This document shows, piece by piece, positions 11,920-23,366 of a stretch of DNA of 64,000 bases (position 1 is the stretch's first letter; each line of letters begins with the position of its first letter). This stretch comes from Zygnema cylindricum (lineage: Eukaryota; Streptophyta; Zygnematophyceae; Zygnematales; Zygnemataceae). Under the pieces are notes generated by a model. The model saw only the letters and a list, made by a program, of their open reading frames with translations. It had not been told where the DNA came from and did not search any database. The DNA lies in NCBI GenBank assembly GCA_037447655.1, contig JBBHKE010001456.1, forward strand, positions 161,838 to 225,837. The letters run 5' to 3'. A program made the position numbers and the translations under genes.

Positions 11920-12156
11920 TTAGTGACAAAAATAATTTAGAAGCCTCTCGGTAGTTTTAATTAACCCCTTATCAACTAAGATCATCTACCCAAGCAATCG
12001 AGACCCCGGATCGCCCTCGCACTCTAGACTTCCAAGAGACAATCTCACTCCACCCCCGCCTCGACTTCAAGTTCAAAGCAAAACAATCACTAAAACCAAC
12101 CCGGACGATCGCCATATAGTATAAAATATGCAATAATTAAAAACTATCGGGAGAGG
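11920..12156 (-). repeat. 3' LTR of I, lower part
   Basis: Aligns with 45640-45840 (5' LTR of E): shared GAAGCCTCT, AATTAACCC and GCAAAACAATCACTAAAA-like blocks in the same order. Strongly diverged. Interrupted at 12157 by J; its remainder resumes at 18660 with GGCTACCTCC. Confidence 0.55.
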
Positions 12157-12384
12157 CGCAGAAATTAATGGTCCATTTAAAGTATTTTCCTTCAAATAGA
12201 AATATAGAAAAAAGTCGAGGCAGTCTACCTCTAACTTCTCTCTCCAACTCTTAAACTTGTCGCAGTCATTGAGAAATTGGAGAGGAAGCTAGAGCCATGG
12301 CTACCTAGGCTATCCAAAGGTTTACGGGAAATATATAAATTAGTTTATTTACCGTTAGGGGTTTATTTACTAAAAGGATATGTG

Positions 12385-12456
12385 ATGCCGCCAGGATTTG
12401 ATCTTGGTACTTGCCGGACGGTAAGTAGCTGGTAGCCGGTAGCCTTAACCGTTAAC
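12385..12456 (-). other. Antisense tRNA-like module in 5' LTR of J
   Basis: Minus-strand reading has GGTTAAGGCTACCGGCTACC near the start, a weak box B (AAGATCAAATCCTGG) and TTTT after it (AAAA at 12372-12375). Weakest of the three LTR subtypes. Confidence 0.4.
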
Positions 12457-13025
12457 TTTAGACTTAGTGTTACTTACTATTGTGTTTGATATTTAATTAA
12501 ATATTAAGACGTAGGATAGTTCATTTAACTAAAACAGTTTACGAGAGACATAGATCCAGTAGTGTAATAAAACGGATTACGGTATGGATAAGAAATTAAT
12601 ACCGCGCATTTATTTTTTTAGCGAAACGAATACCGCGCATGTATTTATTACGGCTACGATTAAATGTGAATTTAATCAGACAACCAGAATTAACGCCGAG
12701 ATCGCGGAAGAGGATTTCGGCAGATTTTGGTTATCGCCACATTGGATGACACGTGGCGGAATGACATTGAATCGCGACATCTCTGAGGATTGAGGGAGCG
12801 AATCCGGATATACCACGTGTCGACATTTAGGCCATATCGTACAGAGTTCATACAGAAAGTACACCGGCAACTTTACTTATGTGTACGGAAGTGTAATTTG
12901 ATTGGCTCCGTACATTAGTAGATAGAGTCTGTGAGGGAGAGAGGACTTAGAAAATTTAGGAGATAGGATCCTCTCTCCTAGAGAGCTTCGGTACAACAGG
13001 TCAACTTTGACCCTCCATAACTTAC

Positions 13026-13077
13026 TGCTCAGAGGAGCAAATTCAGAGATTCTTTTTGCTATCGACTCAAGGGAGTC
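13026..13077 (+). promoter_or_regulatory. Twin U5 hairpins of J
   Basis: Two perfect short stem-loops in tandem: TGCTC-AGAG-GAGCA (13026-13039) and GACTC-AAGG-GAGTC (13064-13077). The same pair occurs in A, D and the 3' LTR of J in various states. Confidence 0.6.
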
Positions 13078-13222
13078 TTGCCTTTATAAGGGTGAAGGTG
13101 GTCAGAGTTATTGTCTACCCAGGTGGCAGTTGTTCTTGCTGAAACAAAAAGGGGTCAGGGTTATCCTAGAGGCTTCTTAGAAACTGTCCATTTTGAGGAC
13201 TTAGGGAGGTCTCAGAGTTTCA

Positions 13223-13237
13223 GGTTATGGGCCCACC
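13223..13237 (+). promoter_or_regulatory. Primer-binding site of J (half-tRNA type)
   Basis: GGTTATGGGCCCACC directly after the LTR-terminal CA; complementary to the anticodon arm of initiator tRNA-Met. Confidence 0.85.
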
Positions 13238-14695
13238 CTCTAAGGTACCAATCTTTAATGGAACTAGCTTCATACACTAGGAAAGTATGATGATAAGAGC
13301 TCTACGCGAAAAAAGGTTTTGGGGGATAGTGAGTGGACGGTTGGGGCGTCCATCAAGTCTTCGAATCCCTCAGGGTTTGGAGGAAGAAGATTCACCAGGA
13401 AAGAGGATCCACCTGCAACGGAGGAAACAAAAGAAGGAGAGGTGGTGGACAAAGGAAAGGAGAAGGAGACGATCACACTTATAACAACTGGTTCGGCATT
13501 CATGTCACCTATTTCGAGGAACGAGGAGAATGATACTGAAACCTGGGACTTCAACAATATGGCGACAAAGCACTTCATCCTACGCCATCTCACTCAAGGA
13601 CTTGCATGTCCTCATTTGCACGTAGAAAGGGCATCTGATCTTTGGATGGCTCTCATAGAGATGCACAGAAGTGGTACGATTCAGCAACAACAGTTGGCTG
13701 ATCAAAAAGTTAAGGAGTATGTATACAAAGGGTGGAAGATGTTCGATTTTTGTAATGAGTTTGCTACACTCTTCATGGAGCTAGAGAGTGCGGGAAAATA
13801 TTTTAGTGAAAAAGAAAAGGTCAACTGTTTACTGATGAAGTTACCCGATGAGTTCGAGAACATAGTCAACCGTGTGCAAGACTTGCCGGACTCAAGGTGG
13901 ATATGGAACTCAGTGGTAGGGATGATTCTCTTTCAGGAGAACACAATTGAGATTCGAAGGGGAGGAAAGAGTGACCAAGCATTGGCAAGTGCGACCGATT
14001 GGAGGAACAAGGATTACCGGAAACCGGCCGGAAACCATGGGGGGAGGGAGCAGAAAAATCAGACCGACGAGTTCGGACCAAGGGCTCCCAAAGGTTTATG
14101 TCATTTTTGTAAGAAACTTGGGCACTATATGGCAGAGTGCACTAAGCTAACCGAGCTTCGGTTAAAGGAGGGGCAGACCGGTGGTACCCTGAGAGGAAAG
14201 AAAAATGCCCTTGTGACACAGGTACATGAGATAGAATCCGAGGACGAGGACAAGGAGCTCCTTTTAGATGAGGAGTTGGAGGCGAAAAACGAGGTCGAAA
14301 TTCCACGAAGGCAGAAATATGCTTACGGTGGATTGAAAGGTGAAACATGCTGGATTGTAGATTCAGGTGCCTTTATGCACATGTGTAAGGATAGACACCT
14401 GTTCACTAAGATAAGAAAGATTCCTATCGTAGAGATAGAGTACTGGGATGGGAGGATTTCCACCACTACTCTCGTAGGATCAGTAGATTTGAAAGTGTTA
14501 GAAGAAGGAAAGACATCCATAGTAACATTCTCCGATGTATTGTTTATTTCGGAGCTGAAAAAAAACTTCATCTTTACATCTGTATTAGATGATAATAGTT
14601 TTTTACTAGCACTAGGGAAGGAGTCTTTACTGCTAGTTTTGAAGTGGATGTCTATTTCATTGCTGAGAAAGGAAGCCATGGGATGTTTAAGCTGA
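13227..14695 (+). pseudogene. Gag and protease of element J
   Basis: The frame starting MGPPSK in the PBS meets a stop near 13278 and shifts frame near 13340-13380; from 13319 a clean 458-codon frame follows. It holds the helical capsid-like Gag (NFIL-like KHFILRHLTQG, then YKGWKMFDFCNEFATLFMEL), a canonical zinc knuckle CHFCKKLGHYMAEC (CX2CX4HX4C) near residue 262, and the aspartic protease site WIVDSGAFMHMC near residue 345. The frame slips near 14610 so the protease C-terminus lies in another frame. Gag packages RNA and the protease matures it. Confidence 0.88.
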
Positions 14696-15660
14696 TTTTA
14701 AGTAATGAAACGAAGAAACTTTATTATGTTGGTGTTCATGATATTATGATGTGGCATAAGAGGTTTGGGCATGTGAATCTAGATAAGTTAAGAGAGATGA
14801 AAAAGATGGGAGTGGTAGAAGGGATTAAGTTCAATGAGAATGATAAAATAAGTGATTGTAGTGGATGTGCTCAAGGTAAAACACACAGATTACCCTTTCC
14901 TAAAACAACCACCTATAAGGGAGAAAATATTATAGATCTAGTACACATAGATATTTGGGGACCGGCTAAAGTGCCCTCACCGGGGGGAAGAGATTTATGA
15001 TGACTATCATTGATGATTGGTCTCGGTATTCCCGGGTGTATTTTTTGAAAAAGAAGTCAAAAACTCATGATTCTTTTAGACAATATAAAGCATGGAGTGA
15101 AAAACTCCATGAAACTCCAATCAAGAGAGTAAGGAGTGACAATGGTGGGGAGTATACTTCTAACCAGTTTGAGGATTTTATGAGAAAGATGGAGTCCAAC
15201 ACCAAAAGATAGTTCCAAAAAACCCGGAACAGAATGGGGTAGCTGAAAGGTTAAATAAAACACTAAGTGATAGTGCTAGAAGTATGTTGTCAGATAAAAA
15301 GATAGGAAAAAGGTTTTGGGCAGAAGCAATTAACTGTGCTAATTACCTCAAAAATAAAGTTCTTACTTCAGCTATAAAAGATCAAACACCTTATGTGTGA
15401 TGGACAGGCCGGAACCATACATATCTCACTTAAAGGTTTTCGGTAGTCAAGTATTCAGTCTAGATACAGATCGGTCTAATTGGTAGCTAGATCCTAAAGG
15501 AAAACTATGATCCTTATTAGGATATGATGAGGATGTTAAAAAATATAGAGCTTACGATATAAAAAGGGAAGATATAATCTTAGTAAAGCATCTAGTAGTT
15601 ATGGATGAAGGAAAGTCTGTGGATCCCTTCAAGTATACAAAGTCAATAAAAATCAGATTT
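14644..15660 (+). pseudogene. Integrase of element J
   Basis: GAG-pre-integrase zinc domain WHKRFGHVNLDKL plus DCSGCAQGK (HHCC type) at 14750-14880, then the core: DLVHIDIWGPAK (first Asp), SDNGGEYTS near 15140 (second Asp) and NPEQNGVAERLNK near 15225 (Glu). All three catalytic residues are present but lie in different frames because of shifts near 14990 and 15190; stops follow near 15400 and 15485. Confidence 0.88.
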
Positions 15661-17590
15661 GAGTCAGAAAATTTTGATGACTTTGAGCTTCCTAAAAATC
15701 AGATTTGAGTCAGAAAATTCCGATTACTTTGAGCTTCCCAACTATCAAGGTTTTAGAGAAGATGACATTCTTCTAGGTACAGATCAGACCGAAAAGGACT
15801 CGGCTGTGGAAACTCCAGTGACAACTCTACCCGAAACAGAAAACATGGTGGAAATTGATTCGGAATCAAAGGATAGGGGAGAAGCCGAGATTGTTCGAAA
15901 GAATCCACGAGAACCATCTATTCCGGCCTCAAATTTTGAGGGGGGAAGGAGAAGTAGCAAAAGATTGCAAGAAAAATAGGTTAATAACAAGGTAACAAAA
16001 CTATCTCATCAAGATGAACCTCAGACTTATGGAGAGGCGATGACCTGTCCAGAAAGAAATCGGTGGAAGACAGCCATCAATGAGGAGATGGCCTTAATTA
16101 TGGCAGCCGATACTTGGGAGCTGGTGGATTGTCCACCTAACCGAAAACCAATCGGTTGTAAGTGGGTTTTCAAATTAAAACTGAACCCAGATAACACAAT
16201 CGAGCGCTACAAGGCCCGATTAATGGCAAAGGGATTTACACAAAAGGAGGGAATTGACTACGAGGAAACCTTTGCTCCGGTGGTCAGATTTCCCTCCGTC
16301 CGCATACTGCTAAACCTGGCAGCAGCGAAAGACATGGAAGTACACAAGATGGACATCAAGACAACCTTTTTGCATAGAGAATTGAAAGAGGAGATCTTCA
16401 GGCGACAACCAAAAGGGTTTGTGGAGGATGGAGAGGAGAGTAAGGTATGCTGGCTGATTAAATCTTTTTATGGTGTGAAACAGGCGCCTCGACACTGGAA
16501 TAAGAAGCTTGATGAGTTTCTTACCGGTCTAGGATATATCTGGATCAGCTGAGATCACTCAATCTATGTTTTCGAAGATGAGGAAGGTTTTATATTTATT
16601 GCAATTTATGTTGATGATTTGCTTGTTTTAAGTAAATCAATGGAAAAAATTAATAAATTGAAAACCAATCTTAAGGGGAGATTTGAAATGAAGGATATGG
16701 GGGAAGCAAAATATATTTTGGGAATTCAAGTAGAAAGTGACCAAAAAAGAAAGATTATAAGATTGACTCAAAAGGAAGCAATAGGGAACATGCTTGAAAA
16801 CTTTCAGATGGATAAAGCTAATTGTTGTACAACTCCAATGGAGTTGAAGAAGGGAAGTGAGGGGAGTGAGGAAGGAGTCATAGTCTTAGACGAGGAATTA
16901 TATCCTGAGGAACATAAGTTCATGAAGACTATTCCTTACAGGCAAGTAGTGGGAAGTCTAATCTATTTTATGAATTGTACCTGGCCGGATTTAGCTGCAG
17001 CTGTAGGAGTGCTGAGTAGAAGTCTAAATGCTCCCACTAAGAAGGATTAGGAGGCAGCTAAGAGAGTCCTTAGATATTTGGTAGGAACTAGGGATCTATG
17101 GTTGCATTTGGGTGGGGAGAATACTGACATCACTACTTGGAGTGATGCCAATTATGGTGATGCTCCGATGAGGAGATGCACTTCTGGATATGTATTATAT
17201 GTGGGTGATAGGGCTTGCTGTTGGAGTAGCAAACAGCAAAAAATTATTGCTCAGTCCACCATGGAGGCTGAGTATATGGCCTCTTGCTTTACTGTAAAAT
17301 AATTGATGTGGGTCAAGTCTTTGCTTGGTGAGCTTGGTCACCTTAAGAGTAGTGTGCAATTTTTTTTTGTGATAATCAGGCAGCAATCGCTATTTCTGCC
17401 AATCCTAAACATCATTTTAAAGCCAAACACATGGACATTAGACTCAGCTTTGTTAGAGAGAAAGTAGAAAACAAAATAATCAGTTTAGAGTACCAACCAG
17501 ATAGTAAGATGGTAGCAGATATGATGACCAAACCTGTGCCTTCCCCTAAGCTAATTTTCTTCAGTGAGAAGTGTGGTCTAAAATGAAATA
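15659..17590 (+). pseudogene. RT and RNase H of element J
   Basis: A linker frame (15659-15979) ends FEGGRRSSKRLQEK. RT runs 16040-17050: CKWVFKLKLNPDNTIERYKA, MDIKTTFL, QAPRHWNKKLDEFL, a stop at 16550, then YVDDLLVLSKS at about 16608 with both catalytic Asp. RNase H (17060-17590) has TTWSDANYGD, STMEAEYMAS and DNQAAI-like blocks carrying its acidic residues, interrupted by stops at 17048 and 17300. Confidence 0.88.
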
Positions 17591-17600
17591 TCAACTAGAA

Positions 17601-17611
17601 AATAAGGGGAG
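17601..17611 (+). promoter_or_regulatory. Polypurine tract of J
   Basis: AATAAGGGGAG abutting the 3' LTR. Confidence 0.8.
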
Positions 17612-18659
17612 TGTAGAAATTAATGGTCCGTTTAAAGTATTTTCTAAGTCGAAATAGATATATAGAAAGAAGCCGAGGCAGTCTACCTCTAACTTCTCTC
17701 TCCAACTCTCAAACTTGTCGCAGTCAATGAGAAATTGGAGAGGAAGCTAGAGCCATAGCTACCTAGGCTATCCAGAGGTTTACGGAAAATATATATATTA
17801 GTTTATTAACCGTTAGGGGTTTATCTACTAAAAGGATATTTGATTCTGCCAAAATTTGATCCTGGTACCTGCCGGACGGTAAGTAGCCGGTAGCCGGTAG
17901 CCTTAACCGTTAAGCATAGACTTAGTGTTACTTACTATTGTGTTTGATATTTAATTAAATATTAAGACGTAGGATAGTTCATTTAACTGAAATAGTTTAC
18001 GGGAGACATAGATCCAGTAACGTAAAAGTACGGATTACGGTACGGATAAGAAATCAATACCGCGCATTTATTTTTTTAGCGAAACGAAAACCGCGCATGT
18101 ATTTATTACGGCTGCGATTTAATGTGAATTTAATCGAACGCTCGGAATTAACGCCGAGATCGCGCAAGAGGATTTCGGCGGTTTTTGATCATCGCCACAC
18201 CAGATGACACGTCGAGGAATGACATTGGATCAGGGCATCTCCGAGGATTAAGGGAGCGAATCTGGATAAACCACGTGTTGACACATAGGCCCTATCGTAC
18301 AGAGTTCGTATAGAGAGTACACTGGCAGCTGTACTTTTGTCTACAGAAGTGTAATCTGATTGGCTCCGTACATTAGTAGATAGAGTCTGTGAGAGAGATA
18401 GGACTTAGAAAAATTAGGAGATTGGATCCTCTCTCCTAGAGAGCTTCTATACTAAAAGTCAACTTTGACCCTCCATAACTTATTGCTCAAGGGAGCAAAT
18501 TCAGAGATTCTTTTTGCTATCGGCTAAGGGGAGTCTTGCCTTTACAATGGTTAAGGTGGTTAAAGTTATTCTCTGCCAAGGTGGTAGTTGTTCTTGCTGA
18601 AACACAAGGCTTCTTGGAAGGTGTCCATTCTGAGGACTTCTAGAGGTCTCAGAGTTTTA
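17612..18659 (+). repeat. 3' LTR of element J
   Basis: TGTAGAAATTAATGG to GAGTTTTA; pairs with 12157-13222. Contains TTGCTCAAGGGAGCAA at 18483-18498 in the U5 leader. Confidence 0.9.
17843..17914 (-). other. Antisense tRNA-like module in 3' LTR of J
   Basis: Minus-strand reading: GGTTAAGGCTACCGG at the A-box position, GGATCAAATTTTGG at the B-box position, TTTT after it (AAAA at 17830-17833). Confidence 0.4.
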
Positions 18660-19410
18660 AGTTGGCTACCTCCTAAATCCTCTAATTCCTAAACCCCTCT
18701 CACAAACCTTATCTACTAAAGTACGAACCATTCAGAAGACTGTAGAGTACAGAAAGGTACTATGGCCGATGTCCTTTCTGTACGCCATGTGTACGACATG
18801 GCCATGGAGTGGACGCCTGTCTCTATCGAAATTGTCCTCATGCTCTCTAGGATTCCGTTTCCTAATGCTATCTTACCATGTGGCGTTGGGTCATGTTACT
18901 TGAAAGCCGCCAAAGCCAACATTCCAAGATCGCGACAATGATATGTGCTGTAGGATCCAAACCGACTTTTAATGCTAAATGTCTGGTACATTTATTTCGT
19001 GCGGTTTCACGTTTGCACTATACTTCAACTGGTTTTCATGTTCTCTATTTTCAATTGCGTTAATCAGACTAGAGTTTCTTAACACTGTTTAAATAGAAAT
19101 CAAACCATATGTACTCTAACGACCTCCTACGACATACCGGCTTAAAGCTGACGGCTACGTCTCGCTTTGCCGGTTAGAGGTTCGAGTCCTACCGGACTCT
19201 ACCTTTTATTAGAGAGTGACTTATGTCACTCTCTGGTCCTGCCTATAGAGCTAAGGCAGCCATGGCTCCATGTTCCTTTTTTTTTTTCAGTGACTACAAC
19301 AAGAATGGGGGCTAGTGTGAGGAGGTAGAGGTAGGCTGCATGCGGATTCATTTGTACTTTTAATATATTTAAGACTTAGAAAATACCCTCTAAATCTAGT
19401 GATTTCAAAA
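18660..19410 (-). repeat. 3' LTR of I, upper part
   Basis: Matches the U3-side of the E, G and H LTRs; its outer end TTCAAAA abuts the purine tract complement CTCCCCTTAA. Contains a perfect inverted repeat GTACAGAAAGG (18747-18757) / CCTTTCTGTAC (18773-18783). Confidence 0.85.
19131..19203 (+). other. tRNA-like module, antisense to element I
   Basis: CTTAAAGCTGACGGCTACG resembles the D-arm/anticodon part; box B GGTTCGAGTCC is canonical at 19179-19189; TTTT at 19204-19207. A perfect palindrome AGAGAGTGAC-TTAT-GTCACTCTCT follows at 19211-19234. Confidence 0.55.
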
Positions 19411-21480
19411 CTCCCCTTAATCTCAATTTGTCTTTTATTCCACATTTTTCTCTACAATTTTTTAATTTGTGAGAGGGCACAGTTTTGGTTATCATATTAG
19501 CCACCATTTCCCTATCACCCTTATACACAAGATTCAAAATTTTATTTTAAACCTTTTTGCTCACAAAACTTATTGTTATCTCCATATGTTTAGTTTTGAA
19601 ATGATGTTTTGGATTGGCTGCAATTGCAACGGCAACCTTATTATCATCAAAACACTTTATGTACTCCCTCATTTATATACCATAGTTTTTGCAATATAGA
19701 CCTCACCTGCATCAACTCTTTTACAGCGGAACAAGAGGCCATGTACTCACCCCCCATAGTGGACTGAGCAACCACCTTTTGTTGCTTGATCCTCTAACAA
19801 CAAGCACCTTCCTCCACATACAACATATACCCAGAAGTGAATCTTCTCATAGGTGCATCGCAATAACTGGCATCACTCCAAGTAGTGATGTCAGTGTGCT
19901 CCCCTCCCAGATGCAACCATAAATCTCTACTTACCATTAGATATCTCATGACTCTCTTGGCGCCTCCCAGTCTCTCTTCCTAAAATCATTAAGACTCCTA
20001 CTTAGGCCTTCAACTGCTGTCGCTATGTCCGGCCTAGTACAGTTCATAAAGTAGATAAAGCTTTCCTACAACCTGCCTGTAAGGAATAGACTTTATAAAT
20101 TGTCTATCTTATGGGCTCATCTGATCATCTAAGATTACCACTCCTCCTACACTGCCATCACTTACTTTCTTCAAGTCCATAGGAGTGGTACAACTGTTGG
20201 CTATTTCCATTTAGAATTTCTCAAGCATATTCCCTATAGTTTTTTTTTGAGTAAGTTTGATAATTTTTTCTCCCTATCTCTTTCCATTTGAATTCCCAAA
20301 ATGAATCTTGCGTCCCCTAAATCCTTCATGTCAAATCTGCTTCTAAGATCTTTCTTTAGCTTATTGATCTTTTCCATAGACTTACTTAACACCAATAAAT
20401 CATCCACATATATCGCAATGAAAACAATACCATTTTTATCCTCAAACATATAAATAGAATGGTCAGAACTGATCCGGATACATCCGAGGCTAGTGAGAAA
20501 CTCATCTAGTTTCTTATTCCATTGTCTGGGAGCTTGCTTCATTCCATATAAGAACTTTATGAGTCTGCAAACTTTGCTCTCCTCTCATTCCTCTACGAAC
20601 CACTCTCGTTGCCGCATGAAGATTTATTCCTCTAGCTCACGGTTGAGGAAGGCGGTCTTAATATCCACCTCGTGTATTTCTATGTCTTCCGCTGCCGCAA
20701 GATTCAAGAGAATCCTTAATGATGGGAACCAAACCACCAAAGCAAAAGTCTCATCATAATCTATCCCTTCTTTTTGGGTGAACCCATTTGCTAGTAACTG
20801 AGCCTTATATCTCTCAATGGTATTATCTGGGTTTCAATTTAAACACCCATTTACACCCAATCGGTTTTCTGTCCGGAAGACGGTCCACCAGCTCACAAGT
20901 ATTCGCTTCCATGATAAAGGCCATCTCATTATTTACAGATCTAACCCATCTATCTTTGTCTTGACTATCCATTGCCTCTAAGTATGACTGAGGCTCATCA
21001 GGGTGAGACAGCTTAGTTTCATTGCAAGCGGCATGTTTTACTTGTAGCCTTTTGATGCTTCTTCGTCCTCCCTCAAAGTTCGAAGTTGGATTAGAGGGAA
21101 GTCTTTGGTTCCTCCTCACTGTCTCATCGGCTCCCCTATCCATGGAAGTCGGCTCCGGTTCCTCCTTCTCTGTCTCTTTGGAGCGTATAGAGATATTGGG
21201 AGATTTGGGTAAATCTCCCTTATCTTGGTTCTCCCATGAATCTGCAATAATTTTTTCACTCATGTCCCTTCCGAAAGATCCGAGTCCTCCTCACTCTCGG
21301 ACTCAAAACTGATTTTTATCTTCTTAATGTATCGAAGGGATCAAATGACTTCCCTTCATCGATGAAAACTAGGTTTTTTACCCGAATGATATCTTGTTTA
21401 GCTAAGTCATAGACTCTATATCCTTTGACATCCTCATTATATCCCACAAAGTATCCACAATTCCCTTTACCATCTAATTT
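19411..21480 (-). pseudogene. RT-RNase H and linker of element I
   Basis: RNase H decayed at 19411-20230. RT C-terminal frame 20234-20542 carries QAPRQWNKKLDEFL and AIYVDDLLVLSKSMEK (YVDD intact). RT N-terminal motifs lie at 20543-20880, and the acidic linker with the SNFEGGRRSIKRLQ block at 20823-21263. Frameshifts separate the pieces. Confidence 0.86.
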
Positions 21481-22606
21481 TCAGTTTTTCCTATCCGTGT
21501 CAAGACTGTGAACTTGGCTATCGATTACTTTTAGGTGAGAAACATCTATTTTCCTTTTAACCCATCTCTCATAAGGTGTCATTCATTTTATGGTTGTAGT
21601 AAGGACTCTATTCTTAACGTAGTTGGCACAGTTCATGACTTCTACCCAAAACCTTTTTCCTATCTTCTTTACAGCAACATAGTACTTTCACTATCTCTTA
21701 AAGTCCGGTTCAGCCTCTCAGCTACCCCATTTTGTTCTGGATTTTTCGGTACAATTTTCTTATGCTGAACTCCCTCATCTCTCAAGTATTCCTCAAACTG
21801 TTTAGTGGCATACTCGCCCCCATTATCGCTCCTTATTCTCTTAATGGGGGTTCCGTGCAACTTCAATTTGTCTTTAGGAAGTAGACTTTAGAGTATCTAA
21901 ACCAGTTATCGGTAATTATCAATATAAACATTTTCCCTTCGACCGAAGGAACTTTCGCCAGTCCCCAGATGTCTGTGTGGACCAGATCTCCTACTTTCTC
22001 AGCTCTATATGTGGCAGTTTTGGGAAAAGGGACTTTGTGAGTCTTACCTTGGGCACATCCACTCCAATCATCCATCATTTTATTATCCCCACACTGAATG
22101 CCTTCAACTACACCAAGCTTTTTCATTTCCCTCAGTCTATCAAAGTGCATATGCCCTAAGAGCTTATGCTAAATCGTCAAGTTTGGGACACCAACATAAT
22201 AACCATTCTTTTTTTCATTACTCATGTTAAGCCTAAACATTCCTTGGCTACCCTTATCAGCTATGAAGTAGATTTCATCTCCATACTCTGCTGTAAAAAC
22301 TCCTTTCTAGTAAAGGTATCAAACTTATTATCATCTAATACAAAAGTAGAGACAAGATTTTTACTCAGCTGAGGAATGTAGACTACATCTGAGAAAGTGA
22401 GTATAGAAGTATTAACCTTCAGTAAAACATTTAGATCTACTGACCCCACTAGATCTGTAGTAATTACTCTCCCATCTCCGTACTCTATCTCTACAGTTAT
22501 GATCTTTCTTAGTTTGGTAAAGAGATGCCTATCACGACACACCTTAATGAGCACCTTAATCGATGATCCATCTTTCCTGTGGAGCTTCCCGAATAAATCC
22601 AAGAGT
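21481..22606 (-). pseudogene. Integrase and protease of element I
   Basis: Integrase frame 21669-21866 has RSDNGGEYATKQFEEYL and NPEQNGVAERLNRTLRD with the catalytic Asp and Glu. Frame 21863-22150 has the zinc domain end (DWSGCAQGKTH, second Cys pair altered) and DLVHTDIWGLAK. Frame 22261-22602 is the protease C-terminal half (EIEYGDGRVITTDLVGSVDL). The protease active site lies near the cut made by G at 22607, and the sequence around it is altered. Confidence 0.85.
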
Positions 22607-23366
22607 TGTTGAAAATCACTAGATTTATGGAGTATTTTCTAGTTCTGAATAAAGAGAAAAGAAAAAGCGCAGGCAGTCTGCCTCCACGTCTTTCCTCTAT
22701 CCCCCATACTTATTGTAGTCACTGAAAGAGAGAAAGAATACTGGAGCCATGGCTGCCTCAACTCCATAGGTAGAACTTAAATGTGACATAAGTCACTCTC
22801 AACAAAAGGTTGAGTCCGGCATGACTCGAACCTCCGACCAACAGAGCGAGGCATAGCCGTCAGCTCTAACCAGTCTGTCATAGGTGTTTGTTAAGTTACA
22901 TAGGGAATTATTTAAACTATATCATGATCCTTAAATCCGATTAACGGAATTACGACCTAGGAAACATACAACTAGTTAATATATAGTGCGTACATGATCT
23001 CGCACAAAACAAATGAATCGAACATTTGTTTTTACGGCTAACATTTAATGTCGGTTTTGATCTAACGACACATATGGCCGCCGAGATCCCGGATGGTCAG
23101 TTTGGCGATTTTCGGACGTGTCATGATTTGGTGCCACGTAGAGAGATAACATTTGGTCGGGAGAATTCCGGAGAACATAAAGACGAGTAAATGTGGACAC
23201 AAGTCCACTCAATGGCCTTGTCGTACACATGTTGTACAAAAAGGACATTGACCGTAGTACCTTCTGTACTTTACAGTTATGTGATTCGGTCGTACTACAA
23301 TAAATCGATGTTGTGAGAGAGGATTAGGACTTAGCATTTTTTTAGTAGACAACCACCTCTCTCTTT
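22607..23366 (+). repeat. 5' LTR of G, first part
   Basis: U3 side of the LTR, cut at the TCTTT (23362-23366) where H entered. Same order as 34983-35750. Confidence 0.88.
22808..22879 (-). other. Antisense tRNA-like module in 5' LTR of G
   Basis: Minus-strand reading: box A-like TGGTTAGAGCTG, box B GGTTCGAGTC at 22832-22823, TTTT after (AAAA at 22804-22807). Confidence 0.55.

Larger units (their letters stand above)
12157..13222 (+). repeat. 5' LTR of element J
   Basis: Starts CGCAGAAATTAATGG (the 3' copy starts TGTAGAAATTAATGG) and ends TTTCA before the PBS. LTR subtype differs from A and from E/G/H, but keeps the same antisense tRNA-like module and U5 hairpins. Confidence 0.9.
12157..18659 (+). 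mobile_element. Copia element J, the least damaged copy
   Basis: Full copia structure with two LTRs of about 1.05 kb (12157-13222 and 17612-18659), PBS, gag-protease frame of 458 codons, integrase, RT with YVDD, RNase H and purine tract. It lies inside the 3' LTR of I; flanks AGAGG and AGTTG are only partly alike, so the target duplication has decayed. A handful of frameshifts and stops separate the domains. Confidence 0.9.

Noticed and set aside
19131-19203. Functional tRNA gene (also 23762-23832, 36859-36931, 40643-40719)
   Set aside because: Boxes A and B are good, but the acceptor and T stems do not pair well, no clear anticodon loop is present, and all copies sit inside LTRs. Called tRNA-like instead.
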